Part shown: piece by piece, positions 34,239-45,650 of the stretch
Layout of the letters: every line of letters begins with the position of its first letter
Position numbering within the stretch: position 1 is the stretch's first letter
NCBI GenBank assembly: GCA_951230915.1
Contig: OX579637.1
Location: forward strand, 19,406,001-19,470,000
Length of the DNA: 64,000 nt
From: Antitrichia curtipendula
Lineage: Eukaryota; Streptophyta; Bryopsida; Hypnales; Leucodontaceae
Direction: 5' to 3'
Program-made: the position numbers and the translations under genes
Notes under the pieces: model-generated
Database searches by the model: none
Seen by the model: only the letters and a program-made list of their open reading frames with translations
Told to the model about the DNA's origin: nothing

Positions 34239-36292
34239 ATATTCGGATCGTTTTATCATGGCATCTGTGATAAGGATGACATTAAGTGCCATCAGAAAAT
34301 TGCTGCCATGGCGGATCTGTTGGATATGAATGACTTCTTCCATTCAAATTCACCTTACTCCCCGAAGTACATTCGGCCTCCATATGTGGAAGCGCCGACG
34401 GTGACTTTGGTGTCGCCACCTACAGCACACAACCTGAAGTCTCCTCCCCAACCTATGAAGGGAAGCAGTAGTGCTGAGAGGTCGTCTGATTCTGGATTGC
34501 ATAGGGGACTGCGTGCCGAGGTACAGGACCAGTACGAGAGTAACTTGGCAAATATGACGCATTGGGGTGTTTGCCCGCACCAATTGCAACTAGCGGAAGT
34601 CGCACATGGCGACGTCAACTCCGATCCCGAAATGGACCTGCTTCGACGACAGAGTGTGCAGCAGTTGCAAACACCGTTAAAACTGCCGGTGGGAGAATCC
34701 GATGAGGATGTCGAAACTGACACGGGATACCTTCGTCGCAGGAAGCGTTAAAGCAAGCGTCGACTTGACGAGGTCCGACATGAGGAGGATGTCGAAACCG
34801 ACACGGAGTTCGAACAAGGGCGTAACAATGATCATTAGGACGATGACATCGACATGCCAGGTGGAAATGACGTGAATTCACCACCACCTGAAAATGTTGT
34901 GCCTCCACCAGCAGACGAGCTTCAAGGTGAACAAAAGGGTGATCTCGCCGTCTCCAAGAATGTCAATATTACAATTGACCTCAACGACGTCGACGAGACA
35001 ACCTTCAAGCGTGTCCTTCCACTTGGAACATCTTCCCCGTCGGACGACGAAAGCTCGGACGAGGACAACCTAGAAGACGAGAAGCCGGAACCAATCCGGA
35101 ATGAAGTTGCAGCTGTAGCCCCTCATGGTGCTCCCTTGTCTGCCGAACCTACAGCTACACCTACACCAACTGCAGCGCCGGCCCCTGCGCCAACTCTTGT
35201 TGTTGTTGCTAGTGCTTCAGCTACCCCTACCGCAGATCCTCCGATCGTCCCAGTAGTCGATTTGAAGAAGGAATCTGGCTACTGGAAGAAATACAATGAA
35301 GAGAGGAGACGGAAGAGGTAGGAGAAGAGGAGGGAGAGGGAAATGAAGGAGAAATCGTGGGCGGATTCCCTTTCAAGGAGTAACGTGGAGGTCAATGAGT
35401 TGAAGGCATTGATGAGGACGCTTATTGATCGTCAAACTCCTATTATCTCCATCGCGGTTCCTCAGGTTGTTCAGTCGCCTGTAGCACTAGTAGAAAATGC
35501 AGGAATTTTGACAGAATTCTGTTGATTTGGGCATATTGATCCGGTCACTGTTTGTAGATTTCAACAGAAATCTGTTAATTGTAACAGATTTATGTTGAAA
35601 TCAACAAAATAGTGACTGGATCAACACGTCCAAATCAACAGAATTCTGTCAAAATTCTTGTGTTTTCTACTAGTGTAGGTAGATTGAATTATCCTCGAGT
35701 TGAGGATAACATCCTCTGCGCTCCTGTCCTGGTGGAAGAACGCGTCCCTTCTGCATCTTCACAACCAAGTGTGGAACCTGTACCATCTTCAGGGATACCC
35801 ACTATAATTCCGCTTCATGTTGCCTAGGTAATACAAACTCCAGTTGTAGTTGTTCCTCTCATCCCGGCAGCCCTGGAAGCGGATGTGCATCATCGTCGAC
35901 TCGATGATGCTGCTGGTAGTGAAGCAGCTCTTCGGCCAGAGCCTTTGAATCCCGAGGCGAGGAGAGAGCCTACTTCCTCTCTTTTGTCCGTTCCTGGTGG
36001 TGGTGGTGCAGTGGTTGCAGAGGAGAATTATCCTCAAGTCGACCATATTGCTTGCGTGCAACCCGTCGGCCCTCAGCTCTTGCCTTCTTCGATTGGTGCT
36101 TGAGAGGCTTCAAGTGCTGAACCTGTCAAGAAATCAGAGCGTGCGGATGAGGAGGACAAGCTCGATTTTGGCAGCTACGAGGACGTCCTCGAGAACTTGG
36201 ATAAGCCGGTTGAGGCAACAGAGGATGAAACATCACCAGCAGAGGACGTCCAAGGTCAACAAGCAGAGCAGTTAGTCGAGGTACACTCTTGA
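34239..36292 (+). pseudogene. Element B ORF1 exon 3: disordered and coiled-coil tail, split by a MITE
   Basis: Starts IFGSFYHGICDKDDIKCHQK...LLDMNDFF, aligned with exon 3 of A and C. It continues through an acidic/proline-rich region (SSDEDNLEDEKPEP, a PTPTAAPAPAP tract) and a basic helical segment (KKYNEERRRKR, REREMKEK). Stops are present at 34749 (TAA), about 34836 (TAG), 35319 (TAG), 35825 and 36101. At 35485 a MITE with a TAG target duplication interrupts the frame; without MITE and one duplication the frame continues exactly (SPV|GRLNYPRVEDN). Three B-type palindromes (35689, 35889, 36028) lie inside this coding stretch, encoding NYPRVEDN, HHRRLDDA and NYPQVDHI. The frame ends at 36290-36292. 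Confidence 0.6.
35485..35675. mobile_element. CACTA-type MITE, 191 bp, target duplication TAG
   Basis: The element begins CACTAGTAGAAAA and ends with its inverse TTTTCTACTAGTG. The terminal inverted repeats extend about 65 bp with few mismatches, including the shared TTTTGACAGAATTCTGTTGA block. TAG at 35482-35484 is repeated at 35676-35678, the 3-bp duplication expected for CACTA (En/Spm) elements. There is no coding capacity. The arms could fold into a long hairpin RNA if transcribed with the host gene. Confidence 0.92.
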
Positions 36293-36783
36293 GACCCATA
36301 TGAATTTGCTTGAGTCCTTGGACTGCCTTATATTGAATGTGCAATGTGCTTGCTGGTGACGATCTGCTAGGATTGGACACTCATTTCTATTCCTGCTGCT
36401 TGACAGGAGGGAGTGTCCACTCCTTCATTTTTTGGCGTTGAAGAACAATTCTCTGCTATGAAGTATAGTTCGAGATAGATTAAAGGCAAGTTCATGATTG
36501 TTGTGCAAGAGCATGATTTGCTAAATGTAATATTTGAACATTGTAAATAAATTGTACAAAAGTCATTTTCAATGGATTCGATCTAATTGTATGCAAGTAT
36601 TCATTTTCTCTGTGCTCAGCCCAATATCCGTAATATTTTTTACTGCCCGCTGGCAAGGAATCCACTTGCTAACGGGGAAGGACATTGGATGAAGGGGGTG
36701 CAATCTCTCTCCGCATTCTCTCATTCACGGAATTCTGCATTTAAGCAGGTAACTCCATTTCTTTGTTGCCGTGCATTGATCAG

Positions 36784-37617
36784 GTAGAGACGGAAGGAGG
36801 CGAACTCATCATTCCGGGAAATATTTCGCCACATGTCCCTAAACCGCGGAGGAAGTGGTTGAACGTTGTCTTCGACTTGAACGGGGTTCTTTGCAAATGC
36901 TCGCAAACGTCATTTGCGAAGAAATACAAGCCGTATCGAATCGAAGACAATTATCCTTGTCACCTGATTTCTACGCTAGTTGGTGCGAAGGGTTTTTTTG
37001 CTCGTCAGAATGTGAGGGAGTTTCTCGAGGAGGTTTTCCAGATCGCTGACTGGGTCTTGATCTGGAGCTCCATGAAATTACAGACCTCCAGAGACGTTGC
37101 TGATTTCATTTTCTGTGATTTAGAACCCCCTTTTGATGTCCTAGGTCAGGAGCAGTGCAAGCGGATTGAGACCTCCCGGAGAAAATACCTAGGTCACTCC
37201 GATAACGCTAGCAAGCACATTTTTCTTAAAGTGCTTTCAGAGCAGCTGTTTCTTAGTCTTATGGCGTACTATAACGTAGACAATACCATCCTCATTGACG
37301 ACTCTCCTGGGAAGACTGTGTGCAACGACATAGGGAATGCTATTTTTTCTTATTCTTGGAATCACGAACATCATCGTGACAACTTCCTCATGGAGACTCT
37401 TCTGCCGTGGCTTAGGAATCTAGATGAGAAATGCTGGCCGGGCCAGTTGTGTGCTTTCATGGAGGAACATAGGATTGGGCACCTCCCACTAGGAGGTTCA
37501 GACCCTGAACTACAGCACATTGCCTCAAGCATGCAGTTATCCACGCGGAATTTAGGGTCAAGTTTTCGTCTTCCCGCGTTGGATCTAGTGATTGAGCGAG
37601 ACCCTTGTAGGACGTAG
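36784..37617 (+). CDS. FCP1/NIF-type HAD phosphatase-like protein of element B
   Basis: The exon starts after the acceptor CAG at 36781-36783; the open frame begins at 36763 and runs to the stop at 37615-37617 without a break. Motifs: KWLNVVFDLNGVLC (motif I, DLNG instead of DxDG), VLIWSSMKLQTS (motif II) and NTILIDDSPGKTVCNDIGNAI (motif IV). In between is FDVLGQEQCKRI, matched by MQVLGREQCSVI in element A. In the NIF/FCP1 family these residues form the active site of a CTD-type phosphatase; the Asn in place of the acid/base Asp suggests reduced activity or a binding role. An upstream exon is likely, by analogy with 12721-13025, but I could not place it firmly. The frame is intact while ORF1 is not. 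Confidence 0.75.
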   Translation, partial: VETEGGELIIPGNISPHVPKPRRKWLNVVFDLNGVLCKCSQTSFAKKYKPYRIEDNYPCHLISTLVGAKGFFARQNVREFLEEVFQIADWVLIWSSMKLQTSRDVADFIFCDLEPPFDVLGQEQCKRIETSRRKYLGHSDNASKHIFLKVLSEQLFLSLMAYYNVDNTILIDDSPGKTVCNDIGNAIFSYSWNHEHHRDNFLMETLLPWLRNLDEKCWPGQLCAFMEEHRIGHLPLGGSDPELQHIASSMQLSTRNLGSSFRLPALDLVIERDPCRT

Positions 37618-37835
37618 ATTTCGACAGTCACGGAATCGCGTAAAAAAACGACTTCTGTAAATTTTATAAACTTGTATGCTACATTCTTTTGTAATATATT
37701 GGAGGCCTATATTCTAATCAGGATTTTGCCGCTGTATTTTGGAATCTACGGTTGTCTCGTGTTTGTTATTGCGACTTATTTAACAGCTGTTCATGTGATT
37801 TGATTGTGCGCAACTGCCGTAATATGTACTTGCAG

Positions 37836-38991
37836 ATGGAAGGATGTGCTTTGAATTTTCCACCTTCGTATCAGAAGCTGACGCCCAGCTAGCGCTTCGG
37901 ATCAGAGGCGTCTCTTTTGACATGGTCCAAATCCAATGAAGGGAGTCGTTTGCCGTCACCATATTCCATGCCGTATGTGATGCGTTCCGTCGTGGACGTC
38001 GCTTCCACGGCCATTGACTATTCCAAGGGGGATGTGGACAATGGTGTCGTCGATAGCCCGCCGAGTCGGGGTCCGGTGAGGACCCCGTTGTGCTCCCCGT
38101 CCCCTCTGAAACGTTCGTCGCCCTCATGGTGTAGAGGAGACTCGTTCTCGCCGACACTGCGTACCAAAGCTGCCACGAACAGGAAACTTTACCTTAACGT
38201 TGACAAGGCGACCGAGGATCCTCGCCCCGAAGATGATGTTCTGCAGTTCGCGGCGGATGCTCTTGTCCAACTCAACAACATTGACCTCGCGTCTCCGTCT
38301 GGAGGTCATATCAAGAAGGCGGGGTCGTCACGTCCTCTCCGTGATCCTAGCCGTGATCCTCGATTCGAAGATAGTCAAACTCGTCCCTCGCAATCTGCAG
38401 GAGGTGGGTGTAAACCCGCAATCGATCGTGGTACTCATCCATGGACTCTAAAGGAATATTTGCTGTCCAGGGTCTCTAAATCATCTGTAGGTGGACACCC
38501 ACACCCACACATGGCAAATATAAATGCGGTCCTCCTTGGTCGGCCTCCTTTGGTGTCTAGATCTATTTCGGAGGCTCCTCGAAGCACCAGGAAGCCAAAG
38601 CAGAAGGCCACTGTATTTCTAAGCATGGATGTGTGCAATGTGGGGGATTATAAGAGGGGGTTGCACTGGCCTTCTCGATGCGAGGACATTATCCGTGGGA
38701 TGGAGAAGCTCAACGCGTCGGACACAACAAAAACCAATTGTGCAGTCACCAGCACGGTGGATTATAGAACTGTGATGAACAGTCAATCATGACACAAGGA
38801 TGTCCCTCCACGCTCAGGCAAGGTAAAAGTGTTCGATGTTGCAAAGAGCAACTGTACAATTAGTAGTGGGAGGGATTGTAGAAGTGGTATGCACCGGCTT
38901 TCTCGACGCAAGGATATTATTCAAGGGCTGGAGGCTCTGAAAGCATTGGAGGCAACAAGGAACACTTGTACAGGCGACAACGAGGCTTAAG
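37836..38991 (+). pseudogene. Element B gene 3: SPSPLK-motif protein with duplicated tail
   Basis: After an acceptor-like TGCAG (37831-37835) the frame starts MEGCALNFPPS, meets TAG at 37890, then is open from 37917 to TGA 38790-38792 and continues in the same frame to TAA 38989-38991. It shares DVDNGVVDSPP, SPSPLK and RKLY with gene 3 of element A, but lacks A's intron (VQLNNIDLA is contiguous). The C-terminal part contains two copies of a 32-residue unit, GLHWPSRCEDIIRGMEKL (from about 38648) and GMHRLSRRKDIIQGLEAL (from about 38875). The TGA between them may be a decayed CGA. Basic, Ser/Pro-rich, probably nuclear; function unknown. Confidence 0.6.
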
Positions 38992-39576
38992 CGGACCATT
39001 CATGTTTTCGAAGCCATTAGCTTCTAAGCCCTTTTTTGTATTAATAGAATGGTAAATAAAATACATTACAAAAACACCTTATCGAAAAAGTAGTAGAGTG
39101 CTTCATGTATAAGAAGCCTCTTCCCCTCTACCTACAGATATTTTACGAACTTAAAAGTGAATGATTCATTCACTTTTAAGTGGCATTATGAGCCATCGCT
39201 ACATACACACTATGTGTCCAATATGCTACGTTAATTGAGTCTATTCACTAAAAATTGGCTCGCTTTTCTATACATCACTTGCTTCTTGGCATTTTGTATG
39301 AAGGAATATCTCATCTTGCAAGTGTATTCATATAGAAGACCTTAGTGGTTCCATGTTTGCCACAAAGAGCTTGGAGTTTTTGTTGTCGGTGGTGCTCCAA
39401 TTATCTTTGGGTTCAACAACTATTGTGTCAATGGAGCTTCACACTCCACATTTGAAAGTCTCAAAATGTGCATTTTGTCCAAGTTTAATGAATAAGGCCT
39501 TTGTAGTCTCACACCATGTCATTTCTTTTGGCACAGGTATGTGGGCCAGCCATGTCAACTGAATCTCGTTGTCACA

Positions 39577-41133
39577 AATGGACGAGTGGAGTGGATGCCG
39601 CTAGATGTAGAGGAGCTCCTGGCGTGGTTCAACATTTTAATTCTAATGGGATTGAAAGAGTATCCCCACCTACGATTTTAGTGGTACTAAAGGCCTTCTT
39701 ACAACTACCCACTAATTTTGGAAACCATGACTTGAAAGCGTTTCAAGTCGATTGTTTGTTGCTTACACTTGGTGGACAACAAAACCCTCGTGATGGATCA
39801 GCAGAGCCCTGGCTACGACAAACTTGGTAAGGTGCGTTGGTTTTGCAAATCGTTTGCAAACATGTCAAAACGCTTTTATAACAATAAGCGAATTCTGACG
39901 GTTGATGAAATTATGGTCGCTTATAAAGGCTGCTACTGTAATATCCGCTAGTATGAAATCAAAGCATGTCAAGGTTGGTGTCAAGGTGTGGGCATTGGCA
40001 AACTTATAGAGCAAGTAAAAATATGGATACTGAATCTCTTTACATATTGCTGAATTCTTTTTTTGACTTTGAGCCTTGTTGTTTTGGCTTTAGCTGTGTT
40101 TGAGTTTCAGTGTCCCAACTTTGTGGTTATAAGAATTACCGTCATGGTAATTCAAGGATTTGATTGCTGTTGTTCAGTCATTGCATTTATTTATGTTTTG
40201 CTTTCTGTTGAATGAGATGTACTTTATTGAATGAGAGTGGTTTTGTTCTTTGTATCCTATGTTACCTTCATGTGTAACTTTGTTGTGCCGCAGGTACGTG
40301 TCCAATATCATTGTATACCTTGGAGCAGATCACGAGCGAGCAGAGGGTGATTCTGTAGGCAAAGATGCAATTCTCACATCAATATCTGGCTTAGAGGGAC
40401 GCGACCATGTCATAATAACAAACAACTTCTTCACTTCACCCTGACTTTTCATAGAGCCATTATGTCGTGGCTTTGGGGCAACTGGTACTTGTTGCAAGAC
40501 AAGGATGGGATTCCTAGACAACCTGGCTGGATTTCCAAATACCCAACTCCTGGAACAAGGCCACTTGGTGGTGAAAATGCACCAAAGCCGCTAAATCGCT
40601 GCCATATGTTCTTCCTTTCAATCGCATGTGACTCCATCAAAGAAGATTCATTTGCAGGACAATGGGTTGGAAGAGAGTAGGTGGAGTTTCCCACATCCCC
40701 TATTCTACTACAATATCAAGCGGGGATGCATGGGGTAGAGTTGGTGGACCAGCAGCGTCAGGAATATACGACACAACTCCACTTACACAAGTGGTGGCAT
40801 CGTATATTCATGTTCATATAAGATTCCCAATTACTGAATTTATACCTCTTATATTAGTGTGACCGTCAAGCTCACGGTGTCCCTTTCTATAGCTAAAGTC
40901 TGTGGCACTACACTCTAACTATGGACTTGATTCGCCCTCACCTTAGATTGGGGCACGTACAGGGTCCGATTTGTAACCTAGCTGGAGGCTGGAGGGAGGT
41001 TGCATTTTAGCGTTGGACAGCCTGGTGCACGTCGTCGTTGTGTTGTGTGTGGCAGAAAAACGCGTCGGATGTGTCTAGGATGCAGTGGTGTCTTCTAATG
41101 TGAAGGTACGTGTTATAGAGCGGTGCATACGCA
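39577..41133 (+). pseudogene. piggyBac transposase pseudogene
   Basis: The + strand reads through scattered stops as a piggyBac (DDE_Tnp_1_7) transposase: WFNILILMGLKEYP, KRFKSIVCCLHLVDN, YDKLGKVRWFCKSF, LTVDEIMVAYKG (first catalytic Asp region), ITNNFFTSP (second; the family has DNFFTS, so Asp is Asn here), GFGATGTCCKTRMGF, GMHGVELVDQQR (third Asp region) and LHKWWHRIFMF. A Cys-rich tail follows at about 41010-41130 (RRRCVVCGRKTRRMCLGCSGVF, then CEGTCYRAVH), as in intact piggyBac proteins. There are at least eight stops and frame breaks between 39930 and 40290, so it is long dead. No TTAA-flanked termini were identified. Confidence 0.85.
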
Positions 41134-44100
41134 AGGAGCATATGAAGCAAACATGCGTAGGGTAGTTTGACCCGATCAACTTTTAGCTACAACTTGTTCC
41201 ATCGTGGCCTTGGGGGGACGAAATTGTTGTGGCCGTGTGGGGTCTGTGTTGGGGTCAGGATGAACCTGCAATCGGCGTGAATCACTTTGGTCTATGTTGG
41301 GGTTGGGTGTTGGTTGGAAGTGCCTACAATGTGTCACGAGCTAAGGCGACAAGGAAGTGCGCAGGTAGACGGGGGTGCTCTTCAAATGTGGTTGGACACT
41401 ACACGGTTGATGTTGACCAACCCTAATTTCAGTACAAAACGCACTTGTGCAATTTTGAAGTTAATTGAGGCGGTTGTCAGTTTTTATTGTCTGTTAGGCT
41501 AAGCGATTCCGAGGTTTTGTAAAGCAGGTAGAGGGGACGTAGTAAGTGCAGTTTAGTTGTGGATTCAGAAAGGATGGACCAGAGACGTCACGGGGATGTG
41601 TTCGGCTCTAGTTTTATCTTATTTTGGAGACCCATGCCCTAGACTTCAGACTTTATGAATGGGAACTGACTCTACAATGAAATGACAAAAAAAATATTTG
41701 ATAAAAGTTTTATTCCCAATTGTGTTTACAGTGAGCGGTTCCTTGTCTTGTTCTTGATGAGATTCTTGAGCGGTTGGCAACGTCTGGGCACGCGGAAGCG
41801 CTAGCAAGATTTTGAGCCAGATGTTGTTATTACTACAGCCATGTCTTTGTGTACGTTTGGCTCCTTATGAAGTTTTCTCTTTCCAATCGTACCTCGCCAC
41901 ATGGGGGAGGATGACGTTGCTCTTGCCGTATGAAGAACTTGCCTGTGGAAGTTCTGGGCGACCCAACCCTAGCAGTATACAGTGAGGTGAATCGTAATTG
42001 GATGTGAGGAAACTTGAATTTTGATTCCAATTTTTTTTTGGCCGCTCGTCATACTATTGTATAGACATCCACGGGAGCGATTTTCAAGAAGTTGCCTTGG
42101 CAATTTTATAAAAAACAACAACTTGGCAGGTACAACTTGGCAATGTCGCTGCCTGATCGTTTGACAAAATTTTGGCAAATTGAGACAAGTAGGTTGGTCA
42201 ACAAATTTTCCCCGTAACCTCACACACTCTTTCATTCAATCAGAATGATTGAAAGTCCGGATTACAAGGCCCACCTCGTGCCCACAAGTTTGTCATCAAT
42301 CGTATCTATGGGCTACGGTGTTGTAGAGCAAGAGCTCGAGGGATGTTAAGGGGTTAAAGCTTAAAAGTAATTACAACTTTTTTAGAAAAAAATATAATCA
42401 TTCAGTCAAAGAATCCATGACATTTTCAAATTTGGGCCAATAAAGTACAAGATTCATTTCATTCCCAATTTTTTCTAATTCACGTACAGTTGAATTTCAA
42501 ATGGTTATAAATTGAACATTCTTGTAGAATGTAAAGCCTAAGAGTAATCATAACTTCTTCGAACAAAATTTAATCATTCACGTCAAAGAATCCATGACAT
42601 TTTAAAAATTGGACCCATTAAAGTTCAGGTTCCATTTCATTCCTAATTTTTTGTAATTCACGTGAAGTTGAATTGCAAATGGGTATCAATTGAATATTCT
42701 TGTAGAATGTAAAGCCTAAGAGTAGTTACAAAAATAAAATTTAATCATTTATGTAGAAGAATCCATGACATTTTAAAAGTTCTGGACATTAAAGTATAAG
42801 CCCCATTTCATTTGGAAAACATGAGGTCAAAAAATCATGCTTTTTTTTCTTCCTAAACCTTTTCTATTTGAAATTTATGACTTTACGTGTTTTAATTCTT
42901 TAAAATATAGCAAAAGGTCAATTTTTTATTAGGTTCATTTTGTAAATTCTAAAATAGAGACTATGAAAGTAGGGTGCTCATGAATCCTAAGTGAATCTTT
43001 TCATTGTGTCCAACTTCTACATTTTTTTCCACACACTTACTTGTATGAAATTCATAACTTCTTGTGCTTAAGTTCTATAAAATATTGCAAAGGGCTGATT
43101 TCATATTAGTTTCTGTTTCTAAATTAAAAAATAAAGACCTTGAAATTAGTGTGCTTATGAATCCAAACTAAATCTATGAATTATATCCAAATTCCAACTA
43201 CTACATTTTGTTCTTCACACCTAAGCACACAAAGTTCAAGATTTTTTATCATTAATTTCTTTCAAATTGTACGCTTTAGAGTCAATTATCTTTTGGTTTC
43301 TCTTGTAAATTTGAAAAAAAGAATTTCATGCACGTAGTGTTTTTGATAGAAATGTTTGTTTAGGTTCACTTTTCATGGTTGGAATGCCTTAACTGAGAAT
43401 ATTTGGATAACTCTACAAATTAGCAATGGTGTCTCCTTCTTGCACGCATAATAGAAGACAAAAAATTATTATATAATATGTGTACTACTACAATTGAATT
43501 TCTATCGTCACAAGTCTATTCAAAATGGTTTTACTGTGTAAGGTAGTTTAACATTGAATAAGTATGCATGAGTAGTTTCCTAGAGATAGATGGTGTCACT
43601 CAGGAAGGATGATTTTCACAATCACTACATAGTCATTTTAGGATGAAAGAGTCATCTTGTAATTGCCCTCAAATTTTTGGAATTAGAATATGCATTCTAC
43701 TGAATATACTAAAATTAGATTCAACTTGCCTAGATACTTTTGCAAGTCACCGAAGTCAATGAATAGTTCTATAGATATTTTAGTTTTTACGCATACATGT
43801 TTATTACAAAATTACATCAATATCTAATATAGTATTATTGCATATTCGTAAACTAACAATTCTAACATATTTGTATAGAGTGAAATGTCAATAAAGTAAA
43901 ATGGGGAAACCTAGTTCACTATAAAAGTCTTAGGGTTGAGGCCCATATATAGAGAAAGGTCACGAGTGTGCTTCAAGATAAGCATTAAAAGTTTTTTTTA
44001 CAAATTTGGATTTTAGGGTATGCTCTAGCCTTTCTGTTCATTTGCCTCAAGAAGAGCTCCAATGCATGTACATTTGGTGAAAGGTGGTAGGATGCGGTGT

Positions 44101-44600
44101 TTTATTGGTGATTGAAGCTCTACCAAATGTGCACATCTGCTTTTCACATTTGCTTTTCCTATACTTGAATCTGCTTTTCTTGAATGTTGATTGTTGAGGT
44201 ACATGTCTGAAAGAAAGTGTGTTGAATAGAGTTGTATTGTCCGTGTTCAAATGTGCACACAAAAATGCTCAATTCAAGATCTTTTTGAATTCATGATTGC
44301 AACTTCTGAACATTGTGCATTGTTTTTAGCAAATTGTCTTGGACAGCTTGTGATTTTTCTGCATGAGAGTTCTCAATTGCTAGACGTTTTCTTTCTGACG
44401 TCTGAATTCCCCAACATGTTGTCAATCTCAGACGCTGGACAAACTTTCAAATGTTTTTCTTATTGATAAATCACCAAGTCATGGAAAGCATTATGTTAAT
44501 TAGGCAATTCACTGTGTAACCCATTGATTTGCAGATGGAGTTTAACGGATGATAGGTCATTCGAGCTTTGCTACCCAACACAACTTTCAATCAGTTCAAG
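41134..44600. other. A+T-rich spacer with satellite-like repeats
   Basis: No supportable gene. It contains a tandem repeat of about 175 bp (42355-42815), more diverged related units up to about 43250, and otherwise ordinary A+T-rich DNA. Confidence 0.5.
42355..42815 (+). repeat. Tandem A+T-rich repeat of about 175 bp, 2.6 copies
   Basis: GAATCCATGACATTTT starts at 42411, 42588 and 42759 (spacings 177 and 171 bp) and is accompanied each time by AAGTAATTA/AGAGTAATCA-like starts and CATTTCATTCC-like middles. Units are perhaps 80-85% alike. A second, weaker pair of units follows at about 42870-43200 (TGCTCATGAATCC against TGCTTATGAATCC). Confidence 0.8.
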
Positions 44601-44955
44601 TGTTATTTATGTTATGATTGAATGTCACGCCGCTTTCTATGACTTCAACTTAAGCTCTTAGGAAGGAATTGCGAGTGCCGCTCATTATATGTACGTTCTG
44701 ATCGAGTTCTCTCTACCTCTTGTCTGTTCTTGTGTGTTTGATTAGCATTCTCTAGGGTTTGATTAGGATCTTTAAATGCCTTCAGGGTTTATGTTTTGCA
44801 AGGTTCTTTAGGTTCTGTAGAATTTGATGAAGGTTTAGAATCAATAGGATTTCATGTTTCAATAGGGTTTAGGTTCCAAATCAGTAAGGTTTCATGTTCC
44901 AAATATCCTAAACCTATAGATCCCACTGGCTCGAGCCAGTACACACCCTTTGTAG

Positions 44956-45260
44956 ATCAGCTCAAATCGAGTTGATAAGCACTCCGTTTTTTAATAAACT
45001 ACAAGTACTAGACAATCACAGTCTCAAACAATCACCCCATCAATCGTTGACAATCCATTGTCCGTTGATTAGCTCAAGTTGAGCTGATCGGCAGTCCGTT
45101 TTCAAGTAAACTATAAGTACCAAACAATCCAAGTCCCAAACAATCGACCTATCGATTGTAGAAACCACATCGTCCATTGATGAGCTTGAGTACAACTAAT
45201 CGACAACATGAGTACCAAACAATCATCCCATAGTCATTGATCAGCTCAAGTTGAGCTGAT
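44956..45260 (+). promoter_or_regulatory. Upstream C-type palindromes in a tandem array (4 sites)
   Basis: Sites with left arm ATCAGCTCA and right arm TGAGCTGAT around AGT or similar lie at 44956-44976, 45068-45088, 45180-45200 (degenerate) and 45240-45260. The last is perfect. The first three are exactly 112 bp apart and are embedded in repeated phrases such as CAAACAATCACCCCATCAAT and TAAACTAYAAGTACYA, so the array is a degenerate tandem repeat that multiplied the site. It precedes the ORF1 start at 45651. Confidence 0.85.
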
Positions 45261-45650
45261 TGGTAGTCTGCTGTTGAATATACTACCAGTACTAGACAAT
45301 CATGGTTCAAAACAATCACTCCATCAATCGTCCACCAACAATTCCAGGCAATCACCCCATAGACTGAACCAGAAGTAATCAAAGAACAAATCATAAAGAA
45401 TATTTCTATTACAAATCTAAAGTATTTAAAAATACTAGACACTAAACTACCTCAATCACTAGCTTAAGAAGCTAAAAGTAGTGGAAGCTTTGATAGATTC
45501 TAATAACTATACGTTCTATGTGATAAGAAGTAAACTAAAGCGACGGATTAGCTTGAGTCCTTTTCACTTAAAAATCATCAGTGTTTGCAGAACACAGGTC
45601 TGTTGCTTTGTTTGACAATGGAATAGCTGACAAACTTAATGCTATGCATA

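Larger units (their letters stand above)
29420..39060 (+). mobile_element. Element B: second copy of the ORF1/NIF/SPSPLK element
   Basis: Same gene order and orientation as element A, diverged in protein sequence, with a different palindrome. Boundaries are approximate. It starts near the G+C-rich leader and ends after gene 3, where a polyadenylation-like AATAAAATA lies near 39055. A 191-bp CACTA MITE is inserted at 35485. Several nonsense codons in ORF1 indicate that it is not intact, while the NIF-like frame is open. Confidence 0.6.
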
